Positions 34,718 to 44,821 are shown, counted from the stretch's first letter. The stretch is DNA of 64,000 bases from Pseudomonas gingeri (GCF_013385635.1 NZ_JACAPR010000010.1:372001-436000), one strand, 5' to 3'. Made by a program: numbers and translations. The notes: generated from the sequence alone by a model not told the origin.

Positions 34718-35662
34718 TCAGCCGGGAAGGGCAACGGGCGTGAGCACCGGTTTGCCGGAAAAATACGCCAGCAGATTCTCCGCCACCAGGTTGACCGTGG
34801 CTTCGGAGGCCTCCGGCGAGAGACCGGCAACATGGGGCGTGAGCACGACGTTGGGCAATGCCTTGAGCACGTGCGGCACGTTCGGCTCGTCATCGAAGAC
34901 GTCCAGGGCGGCCCCGGCGATCCGGTCTTGTTCCAGGGCGGCCACGAGGTCGTCGGTCAGCACCACGCTGGCGCGGGCGATATTGACGATAAAGCCGTTC
35001 GGACCCAGCGCCTCCAGGGCTTGCCGGCCGATCAGACCGTGGGTGCCGGCGCCGCCCGGCGTAGCGACGATCAGGAAGTCGGAGGCCTGCGCCAGTTCGA
35101 CCGGGGTTGCGCAGTAGGCATAGTCGATGTCTTCGCGCTGGCGGCGATTGTGGTAGCTCACCGACATGCCAAAACCGAGGGCCGCGCGTTGGGCAATCGC
35201 CACGCCGACCGCCCCCATGCCGAGGATGCCCAGGCGCTTGCCGCCCAGGGACGGACGCATCAGCTTGCGCCATTCACCACGGCGTACCGACGCGTCGGCG
35301 CGGGGAATATCGCGTACCAGCGACAGCAGCAGGGCCATGGCGTGATCGGCCACCGACGATGCATTGGCACCGGCGCCGTTGGTCACGATGATGCCGCGTT
35401 GGGCCGCGGCGTGCAGGTCGACCTTTTCGTAGCCGGCGCCGATCACACAGATGATTTCCAGCCGGGGCAGGGCGGCGATCTCCTCGGCAAACAGGCCCAG
35501 CGGGCCGCGAGTGAGTACGGCGTTGATGCGTTCGCCATGCTCGGCGATGGCTTGCGCGCGAAGCTCTCGGGTCGGCGCGAGGATCAGCTCGAAGCCGTGC
35601 TTCTGGATGATGGGCAGGTAGTCGTTGACAGTTTCCACGAGTACCAGCAGCACGTTGCTCAT
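34718..35662 (-). CDS. D-isomer specific 2-hydroxyacid dehydrogenase
   Basis: The 314-residue product has the two-domain layout of the family. The NAD(P)-binding motif is LGILGMGAVGVAIAQRAALG (about residues 143-162). The catalytic Arg lies in FIVNIARASVV, the Glu in DVFDDEPNVP, and the His in VVLTPHVAGLS. The family reduces 2-keto acids to D-2-hydroxyacids (glyoxylate, hydroxypyruvate and others). Which one is used here cannot be stated. It lies 63 bases downstream of the GlxA-type regulator on the same strand, so the two may be co-transcribed. Confidence 0.88.
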   Translation of the reverse strand: MSNVLLVLVETVNDYLPIIQKHGFELILAPTRELRAQAIAEHGERINAVLTRGPLGLFAEEIAALPRLEIICVIGAGYEKVDLHAAAQRGIIVTNGAGANASSVADHAMALLLSLVRDIPRADASVRRGEWRKLMRPSLGGKRLGILGMGAVGVAIAQRAALGFGMSVSYHNRRQREDIDYAYCATPVELAQASDFLIVATPGGAGTHGLIGRQALEALGPNGFIVNIARASVVLTDDLVAALEQDRIAGAALDVFDDEPNVPHVLKALPNVVLTPHVAGLSPEASEATVNLVAENLLAYFSGKPVLTPVALPG

Positions 35663-35725
35663 GTGTTTCTCCGGGCCGTATCAATAAGCGTGACCGGCAA
35701 GGCATCACCCTGCCGGTGGTTGAGC

Positions 35726-36748
35726 TCAGGTTGCTCTGACGCCGTAGCGACTTCGGTAATCACTGGGCGAGAAACCGGTGATTTTCTTGAAGGTCGAACG
35801 GAATGCACCTGGGTCCTGGTAACCCACGGTCCAGGCGATATGGTCGACGGTGCCGTTGGTGAATTCAAGCATTTCCCGCGCCTTGCCAACCCGCAGGTGC
35901 TGGCAGTACTCCGTCGGGCGCAGGCCGGTGGCGGCGCGAAAGCGGCGCAGAAAGGTGCGTTCCTCCAGGCCGGCCTTGTCGGCCATGGCATTCACGCTCA
36001 CCTCAAGCGCGCCGCTGCTTTGCAGCCAGTGCTGGACCTTGAGGATCGCCGCATCGCCATGCCCCAGGATCGGTGCAAAGTTACCGGCGCACCCGCTGTT
36101 GTCACGGTGTTCGATCAGCAGGTAGCGCGCGGTGCGCGTAGCGATGCCCGGCCCCAGCAGCCGTTCGATCAGGCGCATGCCCAACTCGGACCAGGCCATC
36201 AGCCCGGCGGTGGTGATCAGGTCGCCATCATCGATGATCGGCTTGTCGGTATCGAGCCGTATCTGCGGGTAGAGCGCGGTAAAGGCCTTGGCCGAGTTCC
36301 AATGGGTGGTAGCGGGGCGCTGGTCGAGCAGGCCGGTCTGCGCGAGCACGAAGGCGCCCATGCACACGGAGCCGATGATCGCCCCACGGCTGTGTTGTTC
36401 GCGGACCCAGGTGGCACTGAGTTGCAAGGCGGCGGGCGAGGGGGTATCGCCCAGCGACGGAGGAAGAACCACGGCCACCGGATGGCCGTCCACGCCTGGC
36501 AGGCTGTCATAGATCCGTTCGAGCGATTCGCCCGTGGCAACGGTGGCCCAATGGCTGACACGCAGCCGCCGGGCGGTATCGCCGTGCTCGGCGACCATGC
36601 GGTTGGCCACGCTGAACAGGTCGGTCAGGCCATGGACGGCGGCGGTCTGCGCGCCGGGATAGAGGAGCAGGCCGATCTCTGCCACGGCGCTGTCGTTACG
36701 CCCTTCGGTTGTCGTGGTGCGATCGATGGCGGCCGTGGGCGCGTCCAT
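35726..36748 (-). CDS. GlxA-type AraC-family transcriptional regulator
   Basis: The 340-residue product starts at the ATG at 36748, with GAGGGG upstream. The open extension to 36850 is not used. The N-terminal DJ-1/PfpI-like domain (about 20-200) includes AEIGLLLYPGAQTAAVHGLT and SVCMGAFVLAQTGLLDQRPA. The C-terminal AraC HTH pair has ADKAGLEERTFLRRFRAATG and VDHIAWTVGYQDPGAFRSTF. It is divergent from the isochorismatase-family gene across 120 bases, and regulators of this arrangement usually control the divergent gene. Confidence 0.88.
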   Translation of the reverse strand: MDAPTAAIDRTTTTEGRNDSAVAEIGLLLYPGAQTAAVHGLTDLFSVANRMVAEHGDTARRLRVSHWATVATGESLERIYDSLPGVDGHPVAVVLPPSLGDTPSPAALQLSATWVREQHSRGAIIGSVCMGAFVLAQTGLLDQRPATTHWNSAKAFTALYPQIRLDTDKPIIDDGDLITTAGLMAWSELGMRLIERLLGPGIATRTARYLLIEHRDNSGCAGNFAPILGHGDAAILKVQHWLQSSGALEVSVNAMADKAGLEERTFLRRFRAATGLRPTEYCQHLRVGKAREMLEFTNGTVDHIAWTVGYQDPGAFRSTFKKITGFSPSDYRSRYGVRAT

Positions 36749-36868
36749 TGTCAGTTTTCCCCTCGAAAGTGTCGGTCCGGCCAATCCCCGGAACACCGTG
36801 GGAACTGGATACTTGATCCGGTAGAGCAAAGCAACCGAACGCTGCACCACTCAATCGAGGAAGATGAT

Positions 36869-37417
36869 ATGTCCGTACAAGCGCTGATCCTGGTGGATAT
36901 CCAGAACGACTATTTCCCAGGCGGAAAATGGACCTTGAGCGGCGCCGATGCGGCGGCCGACAAGGCCGCCGCGATTCTGGCCGCAGCGCGTGAGGCGGGT
37001 GACCTGGTGGTGCATGTCCGCCATGAGTTCGCCAGCGCCGATGCACCGTTCTTTGTGCCAGGTTCCGAAGGGGCGCTGCTGCACGCCAAGGTCCTCAACC
37101 GCGCCGACGAGCAGGTGATACTCAAGCATTTCGTCAACTCGTTTCGCGACACCGAACTGGCAACGGTACTGGAAAGCAATGGCATCAAGGAACTGGTGGT
37201 GGTCGGCAGCATGAGTCACCTGTGCATCGACGCGATCACCCGCGCGGCGGCTGATCAGGGCTACACGGTCACGGTGATTCACGATGCCTGTGCTTCGCGG
37301 GACCTGGAGTTCAATGGCCTGACGGTGCCGGCGGCCCATGTGCACGGGGCGTTCATGGCCTCCCTGGCGTTCGGTTATGCCACGGTGGTCTCCGCCGAGC
37401 AGTGGCTGGCGCGCTAA
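36869..37417 (+). CDS. Isochorismatase-family cysteine hydrolase
   Basis: The 182-residue product has the expected triad: Asp in ALILVDIQNDYF (residue 10), Lys in VILKHFVNSFRDTEL, and Cys in VVGSMSHLCIDAITRAAADQ. Family members hydrolyse isochorismate, nicotinamide, N-carbamoyl compounds or other amides. The extended ligand site does not let me choose. The start at 36869 has CGAGGAAG upstream; a very long open frame reaching back over the preceding genes is an artefact. Divergence from a GlxA-type regulator is a recurring arrangement for this family. Confidence 0.88.
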   Translation: MSVQALILVDIQNDYFPGGKWTLSGADAAADKAAAILAAAREAGDLVVHVRHEFASADAPFFVPGSEGALLHAKVLNRADEQVILKHFVNSFRDTELATVLESNGIKELVVVGSMSHLCIDAITRAAADQGYTVTVIHDACASRDLEFNGLTVPAAHVHGAFMASLAFGYATVVSAEQWLAR

Positions 37418-37439
37418 GCCGTCACGGACGGACGTGATC

Positions 37440-37465
37440 CCCCGGCAGGCAGCGGCCTGCCGGGG
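37440..37465. terminator. Bidirectional hairpin between convergent genes
   Basis: CCCCGGCAGG (37440-37449) and CCTGCCGGGG (37456-37465) form a ten-base perfect stem between the hydrolase gene and the leftward aldehyde dehydrogenase gene. Confidence 0.65.
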
Positions 37466-37471
37466 AGTCGG

Positions 37472-38896
37472 TTATTGAGTTGCCCCCAGAATCGCTTTGG
37501 GTTCGAGGAACGCCTCGAGCCCGAAGGTCCCGTATTCGCGCCCGATCCCCGACTGCTTGAAGCCGCCGAAAGGTGCCTGCGGTTCATGGGCCAGGGTATT
37601 GATCAGCACGCGCCCGGCCTCGATGCGCCCGGCGACCTGGCGGGCCCGTTCGACATCCCGGGACATCACATAGGCTTGCAGGCCATAGGGCGTGTCATTG
37701 GCGATTCGCAAGGCTTCTTCCTGGTCACGGTAGGTGATGATCGACAGCACCGGGCCGAAGATCTCCTCGCGGGCGATGGTCATGTCGTTGGTCACGCCGC
37801 TGAACACGGTCGGCTGCACGAACCAACCGGCTTGCAGACCTTCCGGCAGGCCTTCGCCACCGCTCAGCAGGCGGGCGCCGCTGTCGATACCGATACGGAT
37901 GTAACGCTGGACCCGCTGCCATTGTTTCTCGCTGACCATCGGTCCGATGCTGGTGTCCCGTGCCCTCGGGTCGCCGGAGCGGATAGCGCCGATGGCCTTG
38001 AGGACGGCGGCCTCGACCTCGGCCAGGCGCTGCTCCGGGACCAGTATCCGGGTTCCGGCGACACAGGCCTGGCCGTTGTTCATGAAGCCGGCCTGCAGGG
38101 CCATGGGAATGGCCTGGTCGAGGTCGGCATCGTCGAGAATGACTACCGGGGACTTGCCGCCCAGTTCGAGGGTGACGCGCTTCAGCGTCTCGGCGGCGGC
38201 CCGCAGGATGGTCTTGCCGACCAGGGTCGAGCCGGTGAAGGAAATCTTCGCCACGTCCGGATGGCTGCTGATCCGGGCGCCGACGGTTTCGCCGCGGCCG
38301 GTGACGATATTGAACACGCCGGGCGGCAGGTCGGCCGCGTGCAGGGCTTCGGTGACGATGCGGGTCTGGATCGCGCTCATTTCACTGGGCTTGATCACCG
38401 CCGTGCAGCCGGCGGCGAGGGCCGAGGCGAGTTTGCCGCAGATAAAACCGGCGTTGCTGTTCCATGGCGTGATCAGGCCGGCGACACCCAGGGGCTGCAT
38501 GCTGACTTCGGCGGTCCCGGCCTGGCGGATGAAAGCATAGTTTTCCAGGACCCGTGCCGACTCCAGCAGCACGTTCGCTGCGTGCTGGGCCATCCACCGC
38601 GAACGGGAAGCCGGTGCGCCGTATTCTTCGATCAAGGCATCGTTGAGCTCGTCCTCACGGGCGGTGATGGCCGCATGCATGCGTTGCAGCATTGCCAGGC
38701 GCTCGGCCTTGCTGGTACGCGAAAAGGCCGGGAAAGCCGCCTTGGCGGCGGCGATGGCGGCGTCGGCGTCCTCCTCATCGCCCAGGCGGACCTGGCCGAT
38801 GACCTGGCCGGTGGCCGGGTTGTACAGATCGAACAGCTCCTGGCCATGGGGCGTGACAAAAGTACCGTTGATATAGATGTGATCAATGCGTTGCAT
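37472..38896 (-). CDS. NAD(P)-dependent aldehyde dehydrogenase
   Basis: The 474-residue product has the usual ALDH landmarks. PWNSNAGFICGKLASALAAG (about 150-170) is followed by FTGSTLVGKTI for cofactor binding. The general base is Glu in LELGGKSPVV and the nucleophile is Cys in NNGQACVAGTR. The C-terminal region EIFGPVLSIITY is also present. The start at 38896 has GGAG six bases upstream on the minus strand. It is divergent from a LysR regulator, probably its controller. The substrate aldehyde is unknown. Confidence 0.92.
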   Translation of the reverse strand: MQRIDHIYINGTFVTPHGQELFDLYNPATGQVIGQVRLGDEEDADAAIAAAKAAFPAFSRTSKAERLAMLQRMHAAITAREDELNDALIEEYGAPASRSRWMAQHAANVLLESARVLENYAFIRQAGTAEVSMQPLGVAGLITPWNSNAGFICGKLASALAAGCTAVIKPSEMSAIQTRIVTEALHAADLPPGVFNIVTGRGETVGARISSHPDVAKISFTGSTLVGKTILRAAAETLKRVTLELGGKSPVVILDDADLDQAIPMALQAGFMNNGQACVAGTRILVPEQRLAEVEAAVLKAIGAIRSGDPRARDTSIGPMVSEKQWQRVQRYIRIGIDSGARLLSGGEGLPEGLQAGWFVQPTVFSGVTNDMTIAREEIFGPVLSIITYRDQEEALRIANDTPYGLQAYVMSRDVERARQVAGRIEAGRVLINTLAHEPQAPFGGFKQSGIGREYGTFGLEAFLEPKAILGATQ

Positions 38897-38999
38897 GACA
38901 GCTCCAGAGCGTGCACGGGTGGTGTCGAACACGGTATGGGACTAGGATTGATCTGATAAGCCGGACAGAGCGGCATGACTTGATGAGTGATTTGGGATA

Positions 39000-39896
39000 A
39001 TGCGGACTTCAGGCCTGACAGAGCTGGAAGCGGTGCTGGCGGTGGCCCGGCACCGGAGTTTTCGGGCCGCGGCGGCCGAACTGGAGGTCTCGACCTCGGC
39101 CCTGAGCCATGCGGTGTCGGCGCTGGAAAGTCGGATCGGTGCCCGCTTGTTCAACCGCACGACCCGTAGCGTGGCCTTGTCCGAGGCGGGGGCACAGTTT
39201 GTCGAAAGCATTTCGCCGGCCATGTCGACCATTCGCCAAGCGATGGAGCAGGCGGGCAGTCACGCCGGCATTCCCATCGGGACCTTGCGGATCAACACTG
39301 CCACGGGTGCGGCGAAGCAGGCGATGCCGTTGTTCATCGAGTACATGCGGCGTTATCCGCAGATGCACGTGGACATCGTTACCGAGGGCAAGCTGATCGA
39401 TATTGTCGTCGAGGGCTTCGATGCCGGGATTCGCCTGCACCACAGCGTGCCCCAGGACATGATCGCCATCCCGTTGGGCTTGCCGTTGCGCCTGTTGGTG
39501 CTGGGCAGCCCGGAGTACTTCTCGCGCAATCCCGTGCCGCAGACCCCGACCGACCTGCTCAAGCACCGCTGCATTCGCCTGCGCTTGCCGAGTGGGCGGA
39601 TCTATCACTGGGAGTTCGAGCGCCATGGCGAGACCCATGCGGTGGATGTCCAGGGCGTGCTGACCCTGGATGAGTCGACCCTGGTACTGGAGGCGGCGCG
39701 TGCGGGGCTGGGGCTGGTGTATGCGACGCAGTGGAACGCCGCCGCCGACCTGGCGGCGGGGACGCTGGTGCCGGTCCTGGAAGACTGGACGCCGCCGTTT
39801 GACGGGCTGTCGCTGTACTACCCGGGCCGCCGCCACGTACCGGCGGGGCTGCGGGCATTGATCGAACTGATCAGGGAGCGCAACGGCCAGCCTTAA
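39000..39896 (+). CDS. LysR-family transcriptional regulator
   Basis: The 298-residue product has the HTH in residues 1-65 (FRAAAAELEVSTSALSHAVS, then ALESRIGARLFNRTTRSVAL). The effector domain matches the group that begins GTLRINTATGAAKQAMP and includes EGFDAGIRLHHSVPQDMIAI. It is divergent from the aldehyde dehydrogenase gene across 103 bases and likely regulates it. Its stop overlaps the stop of the leftward MFS gene by four bases. Confidence 0.9.
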   Translation: MRTSGLTELEAVLAVARHRSFRAAAAELEVSTSALSHAVSALESRIGARLFNRTTRSVALSEAGAQFVESISPAMSTIRQAMEQAGSHAGIPIGTLRINTATGAAKQAMPLFIEYMRRYPQMHVDIVTEGKLIDIVVEGFDAGIRLHHSVPQDMIAIPLGLPLRLLVLGSPEYFSRNPVPQTPTDLLKHRCIRLRLPSGRIYHWEFERHGETHAVDVQGVLTLDESTLVLEAARAGLGLVYATQWNAAADLAAGTLVPVLEDWTPPFDGLSLYYPGRRHVPAGLRALIELIRERNGQP

Positions 39897-41443
39897 TGCG
39901 CCTCTCCCGCCTTGATCCCCGCCGGTAGCGTCTTGGTCAGCAGCACCGCCAGCATGCTGATGCCCAGGGCAATGCCGACAAAATGGAAGGCGTCGTTGTA
40001 GGCCATGATCAAGGCCTGCTGGTGGGTGATTTCACTGAGTTTGCCGAGGGCCGCGGTGTCGCTGCCCAGCTTGTCCGCCAGCAGCGCCAGGCGCTCGGCC
40101 ACTTGCGGGTTGCTCGGGACGATGGCTTCGCGCAGGTAGTCGAAATAGACCTTGGTCCGCGCATCCAGCAGGGTGGCGAGCAGGGCAATGCCGATGGCGC
40201 CGCCGAGGTTGCGCAGGATGTTGAACAGGCTCGACGCCGAGCCGGCGTCCTGGGGCAGGATATAGGCGGTGGCGATCAGCGAGATGGTGACCATGATCAG
40301 CGGCTGCCCGAGGGCGCGGATGATCTGGATCTGGTTGAACTGCGGACCGGCGAAATCGGGATTGAGCACCCCCGAGGAAAAGCTCGCCAGCCCGAACAGG
40401 CCGAAGCCCAGGGCACAAAGCATTTTCGGCGAGACGAATTTCATCAGCTTGGGCACCAGCGGAATCAGGAACAACTGCGGCACGCCCATCCACATGATCA
40501 CTTCGCCGATCTGCAGGGCGTTGTAGTTCTGGATCTGCGCCAGGTACAGCGGCAACAGGTAGATCGACCCGTACAGACCGACCCCCATGCCCAGGCTGGA
40601 AATACTCGACAGGCCGAAATTGCGGTTGCGCAGGATGCGCAGGTTGATCAGCGGGTTGGACCTGGACAACTGCAGGATCACGAAGGTGATCAGGCCCAGC
40701 AGGGCGATGCTGCCCAGGGTCACGATCAGTTGCGATTCCAGCCAGTCCTTGCGATGCCCTTCCTCGAGAAACACCTGCAGGCAGCCTAGGCCGATGCCGA
40801 GGCTGATAATCCCGGCGTAGTCGGTGCTCTTGAGCAGCTCCCAGTGCGAGTCCTTTTTCTCCAGGCCGTAGAGCAGGCCGCCGATCATGATCAGTCCTGG
40901 CGGGATGTTGATATAAAAGATGTACTCCCAGCCCCAGTTTTCCGTGAGCCAGCCGCCCAGGGTCGGGCCGATGGACGGCGCGAAGGTGGCGGTCATGGCG
41001 AACATCGCCATGCCCTTGGCGCGGTGGTGCTCCGGCAGCTTGATCAGGGTCAGGGTGAAGGCCAGCGGGATCAGCGCGCCACCGGTAAAGCCCTGCATGG
41101 CGCGGAACACGATCATGCTTTCCAGGCTCCAGGCCATCGAGCAGAGCAGCGACGAGACGAGAAAACCGAGGGATACCCAGACCGCCAGCCGCCGTGCCGA
41201 GAGCAACTGCACCAGCCAGGCCGTCAGCGGGATCATTATGATTTCCGCTACCAGATAGGAGGTGGAGATCCACGAGCCTTCTTCCAGGGTTGCCGACAGG
41301 GCGCCCTGGATATCCTTGAGCGAGGAGTTGGTGATCTGGATGTCGAGCACCGCCATGAAGGCGCCGAGCATCACGCTCATCACCGCGATCCAGTCCCGCC
41401 GGGTCGGTTCGCCGATCGGCCGGATCAGCGCATCACCGGCCAT
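39893..41443 (-). CDS. DHA2-family MFS multidrug transporter (EmrB/QacA-like)
   Basis: The 516-residue product has about 14 hydrophobic segments. It carries the DHA2 motifs LGAFMAVLDIQITNSSL in helix 1 and FRAMQGFTGGALIPLAFTLT further on. The gene starts inside the 3' end of the membrane-fusion gene (11-base overlap), the common EmrA-EmrB arrangement. Together they would expel hydrophobic compounds across both membranes. No outer-membrane channel gene is present, so a TolC-like protein from elsewhere would be needed. Confidence 0.9.
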   Translation of the reverse strand: MAGDALIRPIGEPTRRDWIAVMSVMLGAFMAVLDIQITNSSLKDIQGALSATLEEGSWISTSYLVAEIIMIPLTAWLVQLLSARRLAVWVSLGFLVSSLLCSMAWSLESMIVFRAMQGFTGGALIPLAFTLTLIKLPEHHRAKGMAMFAMTATFAPSIGPTLGGWLTENWGWEYIFYINIPPGLIMIGGLLYGLEKKDSHWELLKSTDYAGIISLGIGLGCLQVFLEEGHRKDWLESQLIVTLGSIALLGLITFVILQLSRSNPLINLRILRNRNFGLSSISSLGMGVGLYGSIYLLPLYLAQIQNYNALQIGEVIMWMGVPQLFLIPLVPKLMKFVSPKMLCALGFGLFGLASFSSGVLNPDFAGPQFNQIQIIRALGQPLIMVTISLIATAYILPQDAGSASSLFNILRNLGGAIGIALLATLLDARTKVYFDYLREAIVPSNPQVAERLALLADKLGSDTAALGKLSEITHQQALIMAYNDAFHFVGIALGISMLAVLLTKTLPAGIKAGEAH

Positions 41444-42479
41444 GGGCGGTGTCGCGGATATCGACCTTGACGGTGACCGACATGCCCGGACGGATCCGGC
41501 CTTGCAGCGGGTTGTCGGTGGCGAAGGTCAGCTTGACCGGAATCCGCTGCACCACCTTGGTGAAGTTGCCGGTGGCATTGTCCGGCGGCAGCAGGCTGAA
41601 CTGCGCGCCGGAGGCCGCGAACAGGCTCTCGACGCGGCCCTGGATCGGCGTGTCTTCATAGGCATCGAAGGTCAGCGTGGCGTTCTGGCCGGGCTGCATA
41701 TGGCCGATCTGGGTTTCCTTGAAGTTGGCCTGGATCCAGATGTCCTGGTCCGGAACGATCGACAGCAGATAGGCGCCTGCCTGTACGTACTGGCCGTTGC
41801 GTGCCGCCCGCTGACCGACCAGGCCGCTGATCGGCGCATGGATTTCGCTGCGGGTCAGGTTCAGTTCGGCCTGGGCCAGGTCGACACGGGCATTGGCGAT
41901 CTGGCCGTCGAGACGCTTGAGCTCGGCGGTGAGGGCATTGACCTGCTGGCGCTGGCTTTGCAGGTCGGCCTGGGCCTTGGCGACCTGGGAGCGGGCGATA
42001 TGGTTGTCGGCGGACAGGGTAGTGACCCGCTCTTCGGAGACATAACCGGGTTTGCGCAAGGTCTGTGCCCGCGACAGGTCCAGCTGCGAGCGGCCCAGGC
42101 TGGCCTGGCTGGATGCTACCTGGGCATCGGCGGCAGCGATCAGGCTGGCCTGCTGGGTCAGTTTGCTCTGGGCCTGCAGGCGTTCGGCCTCGCGGGTGGC
42201 GAGGGTGGCATTGGCACGATCGACGGCCAGATGAAAGTCGTCGCCTTCGAGCCTGGCCAGCAACTGGCCTTTTTCCACATGCTGGTTGTCGGCCACCAGT
42301 ACCTGATCGATACGCGCCCCGAGCTGGCTGGAAACCCGGGTGATCTCGCCCTGGACATAAGCGTTATCGGTGCTTTCATAAAACCGTCCGCGCCAGAACC
42401 ACTCGGCAAAGAAGCCGAGGGCGATCAACAGGACGATCAGCAGGAAAACAGACAGGCGACGCTTGAGCTGGGCTGGCAT
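41433..42479 (-). CDS. HlyD/EmrA-type membrane-fusion protein
   Basis: The 348-residue product has one N-terminal membrane anchor (RLSVFLLIVLLIALGFFAEW, about 8-27). A biotinyl-lipoyl-like half follows (DNAYVQGEITRVSSQLGARI, VEKGQLLARLEGDD), then a coiled-coil hairpin (about 85-185) and the second lipoyl half (ILSIVPDQDIWIQANFKETQ). It bridges the MFS pump to an outer-membrane channel. It is the first gene of the efflux pair. Confidence 0.9.
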   Translation of the reverse strand: MPAQLKRRLSVFLLIVLLIALGFFAEWFWRGRFYESTDNAYVQGEITRVSSQLGARIDQVLVADNQHVEKGQLLARLEGDDFHLAVDRANATLATREAERLQAQSKLTQQASLIAAADAQVASSQASLGRSQLDLSRAQTLRKPGYVSEERVTTLSADNHIARSQVAKAQADLQSQRQQVNALTAELKRLDGQIANARVDLAQAELNLTRSEIHAPISGLVGQRAARNGQYVQAGAYLLSIVPDQDIWIQANFKETQIGHMQPGQNATLTFDAYEDTPIQGRVESLFAASGAQFSLLPPDNATGNFTKVVQRIPVKLTFATDNPLQGRIRPGMSVTVKVDIRDTAHGR

Positions 42480-42707
42480 GGGCAGGCAACGATCGGGTAA
42501 TTAGTGAACTGAGCGGTAGACGAATCTGGCACAGCCTAATTGATGGGTAAATGCCATTAACGATTAAAGCCCGCTTTTCGAGGCCTGGCGCCATTTTTAG
42601 AAGCAAGGTTGGCTTATATGCCCTGTATCTGGCGGCCTGTGCTGGAGGCGAGGTGCATCGGCCTGTTACCATTCGCCCTTTGTTTTATCTCTATTTCGAG
42701 ACCGCCC

Positions 42708-44189
42708 ATGACCACCGTTCGCACTCGCATCGCGCCATCGCCTACTGGGGATCCCCATGTTGGTACCGCCTACATTGCCTTGTTCAACTACTGCTTTGCC
42801 AAGCAGCATGGCGGTGAGTTTATCCTGCGGATCGAAGACACCGATCAGTTGCGCTCGACCCGCGAGTCCGAACAGCAGATTTTCGATGCGCTGAACTGGC
42901 TGGGCATCACCTGGGCCGAAGGCCCGGACGTCGGCGGCCCGCACGGCCCGTACCGGCAGAGCGAACGTAGCGAAATCTACAAGAAGTACACCCAGCAACT
43001 GGTCGACATGGGCCATGCCTTCCCGTGCTTCTGCACCGCCGAGGAGCTGGACCAGATGCGTGCCGAGCAGATGGCCCGTGGCGAAACCCCGCGCTACGAC
43101 GGCCGCGCGCTGTTGCTGTCGAAGGAAGAAGTGGCCCGCCGCCTGGCCGCTGGCGAGCCCCATGTGATCCGTATGAAGGTGCCGACCGAAGGTGTCTGCG
43201 TGGTGCCGGACATGTTGCGCGGCGAGGTCGAGATCCCGTGGGATCGCATGGACATGCAAGTGTTGATGAAGACCGATGGCCTGCCGACCTACTTCCTGGC
43301 CAACGTGGTCGACGACCACCTGATGGGTATCACCCACGTGCTGCGTGGCGAAGAGTGGCTGCCATCGGCACCGAAACTGATCCTGCTCTACGAGTACTTC
43401 GGCTGGGAACAACCGCAGTTGTGCTACATGCCGCTGCTGCGCAACCCGGACAAGAGCAAGCTGTCCAAGCGCAAGAACCCGACCTCGGTGACCTTCTACG
43501 AGCGCATGGGCTTCATGCCCGAGGCGATGCTCAACTACCTGGGCCGCATGGGCTGGTCGATGCCGGACGAGCGCGAGAAGTTCTCGCTGCAGGAAATGGT
43601 CGACAACTTCGATCTGTCGCGCGTCTCCCTCGGTGGGCCGATCTTCGATATCGAGAAGCTGTCCTGGCTCAACGGCCAGTGGCTGCGCGACCTGCCGGTG
43701 GAAGAGTTTGCCAGTCGCGTACAGAACTGGGCATTGAATCCCGAGTACCTGATGAAGATCGCGCCACTGGTCCAGGGCCGGGTCGAGACGTTTAGCCAGG
43801 TCGCACCCCTGGCGAATTTCTTTTTCGCCGGCAGTCTGCCGCTGGAGGCCAAGCTGTTCGAACACAAGAAGCTCGCGCCGGATGATGTGCGCAAGCTGAT
43901 GCAACTGATCCTGTGGAAACTGGAAAGCCTGCGCCAGTGGGAGAAGGACAGCATCACCGCGACCATCCAGGCGGTGGTCGATGCCCTGGAGTTGAAGCTG
44001 CGCGATGCCATGCCGCTGATGTTCGCCTCGATTACCGGGCAGGCCAGTTCGGTATCGGTGCTCGACGCCATGGAAATCCTCGGCCCGGACCTGACGCGCT
44101 TCCGCCTGCGCCAGGCGCTGGACCTGCTGGGTGGTGTATCGAAGAAAGAAAACAAGGAATGGGAAAAGCTGTTGGGCACGATTGCCTGA
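42708..44189 (+). CDS. gltX: Glutamyl-tRNA synthetase GltX
   Basis: The 493-residue product is a class I synthetase. It starts at [20 protein letters not shown], which carries the HIGH-type signature. The KMSKS-type loop is [13 protein letters not shown] at about 245. The rest is the all-helical anticodon-binding domain. It charges tRNA-Glu with glutamate, and two tRNA-Glu genes follow it. Open frame upstream of 42708 is non-coding in appearance. A 45-base terminator hairpin ends the gene, so the tRNA genes have their own promoter. Confidence 0.95.
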   Translation: MTTVRTRIAPSPTGDPHVGTAYIALFNYCFAKQHGGEFILRIEDTDQLRSTRESEQQIFDALNWLGITWAEGPDVGGPHGPYRQSERSEIYKKYTQQLVDMGHAFPCFCTAEELDQMRAEQMARGETPRYDGRALLLSKEEVARRLAAGEPHVIRMKVPTEGVCVVPDMLRGEVEIPWDRMDMQVLMKTDGLPTYFLANVVDDHLMGITHVLRGEEWLPSAPKLILLYEYFGWEQPQLCYMPLLRNPDKSKLSKRKNPTSVTFYERMGFMPEAMLNYLGRMGWSMPDEREKFSLQEMVDNFDLSRVSLGGPIFDIEKLSWLNGQWLRDLPVEEFASRVQNWALNPEYLMKIAPLVQGRVETFSQVAPLANFFFAGSLPLEAKLFEHKKLAPDDVRKLMQLILWKLESLRQWEKDSITATIQAVVDALELKLRDAMPLMFASITGQASSVSVLDAMEILGPDLTRFRLRQALDLLGGVSKKENKEWEKLLGTIA

Positions 44190-44195
44190 GCCGGT

Positions 44196-44240
44196 GTCGG
44201 CCACGCCGCCTCCGTTTCATGGGGCGGAGGCGTGGCCGAC
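44196..44240 (+). terminator. Terminator after gltX
   Basis: GTCGGCCACGCC...CTCCG pairs with CGGAG...GCGTGGCCGAC, with a small bulge, and is followed by a second short hairpin and TTTTT near 44249-44253. Confidence 0.75.
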
Positions 44241-44318
44241 AACCCCTGGTTTTTCGGGGGGAGGGCGGTAAGTGATTGTTATCCCGGAAAATTCTTTTGA
44301 AAATTGTTTAAAAAAAAT

Positions 44319-44347
44319 TTGACAGGGGAGTAGGTCGCACTTAATAT
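44319..44347 (+). promoter_or_regulatory. Near-consensus sigma-70 promoter of the tRNA cluster
   Basis: TTGACA (44319-44324) and TAATAT (44342-44347) are separated by exactly 17 bases. An A/T-rich stretch lies upstream (possible UP element), and a G/C-rich discriminator GCGCCCC follows, as is usual for stringently controlled tRNA promoters. Transcription should begin near 44354. Confidence 0.85.
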
Positions 44348-44413
44348 GCGCCCCGTCCACAAGACAACACGGAAACACGGCGGCAACGACGGTGTGAAGT
44401 GAATGTCGAATGT

Positions 44414-44489
<76 letters not shown>

Positions 44490-44576
44490 ATTTAGAAGCT
44501 GCAGGGTGGGCTACACTGCCCTGGAGTTTGTATCGAAAGATCGGAACCAGCACCGATCAGGTACACAAAGGGTTAC

Positions 44577-44652
44577 GTCCCCTTCGTCTAGTGGCCTAGG
44601 ACACCGCCCTTTCACGGCGGTAACAGGGGTTCGAGTCCCCTAGGGGACGCCA
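44577..44652 (+). tRNA. tRNA-Glu(TTC)
   Basis: The 76-base cloverleaf runs from GTCCCCT to AGGGGAC plus GCCA. The anticodon stem CCGCC/GGCGG encloses CTTTCAC, giving anticodon TTC. It is identical to the copy at 44926. Its synthetase gene, gltX, is just upstream. Confidence 0.96.
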
Positions 44653-44707
44653 GTTTTACAGAAGTGACATTGCAACTGATGCCACTCCGCCGCGAGGCGA
44701 AAAACCT

Positions 44708-44783
<76 letters not shown>

Positions 44784-44821
44784 ATTTACACTTCAGGATC
44801 TGGCCACACCGATCTTGAAGC

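Noticed and set aside
34832..36868. Long plus-strand open frame upstream of the isochorismatase gene
   Set aside because: It runs opposite the dehydrogenase and regulator genes. Only the part from 36869 has a ribosome site and family homology.
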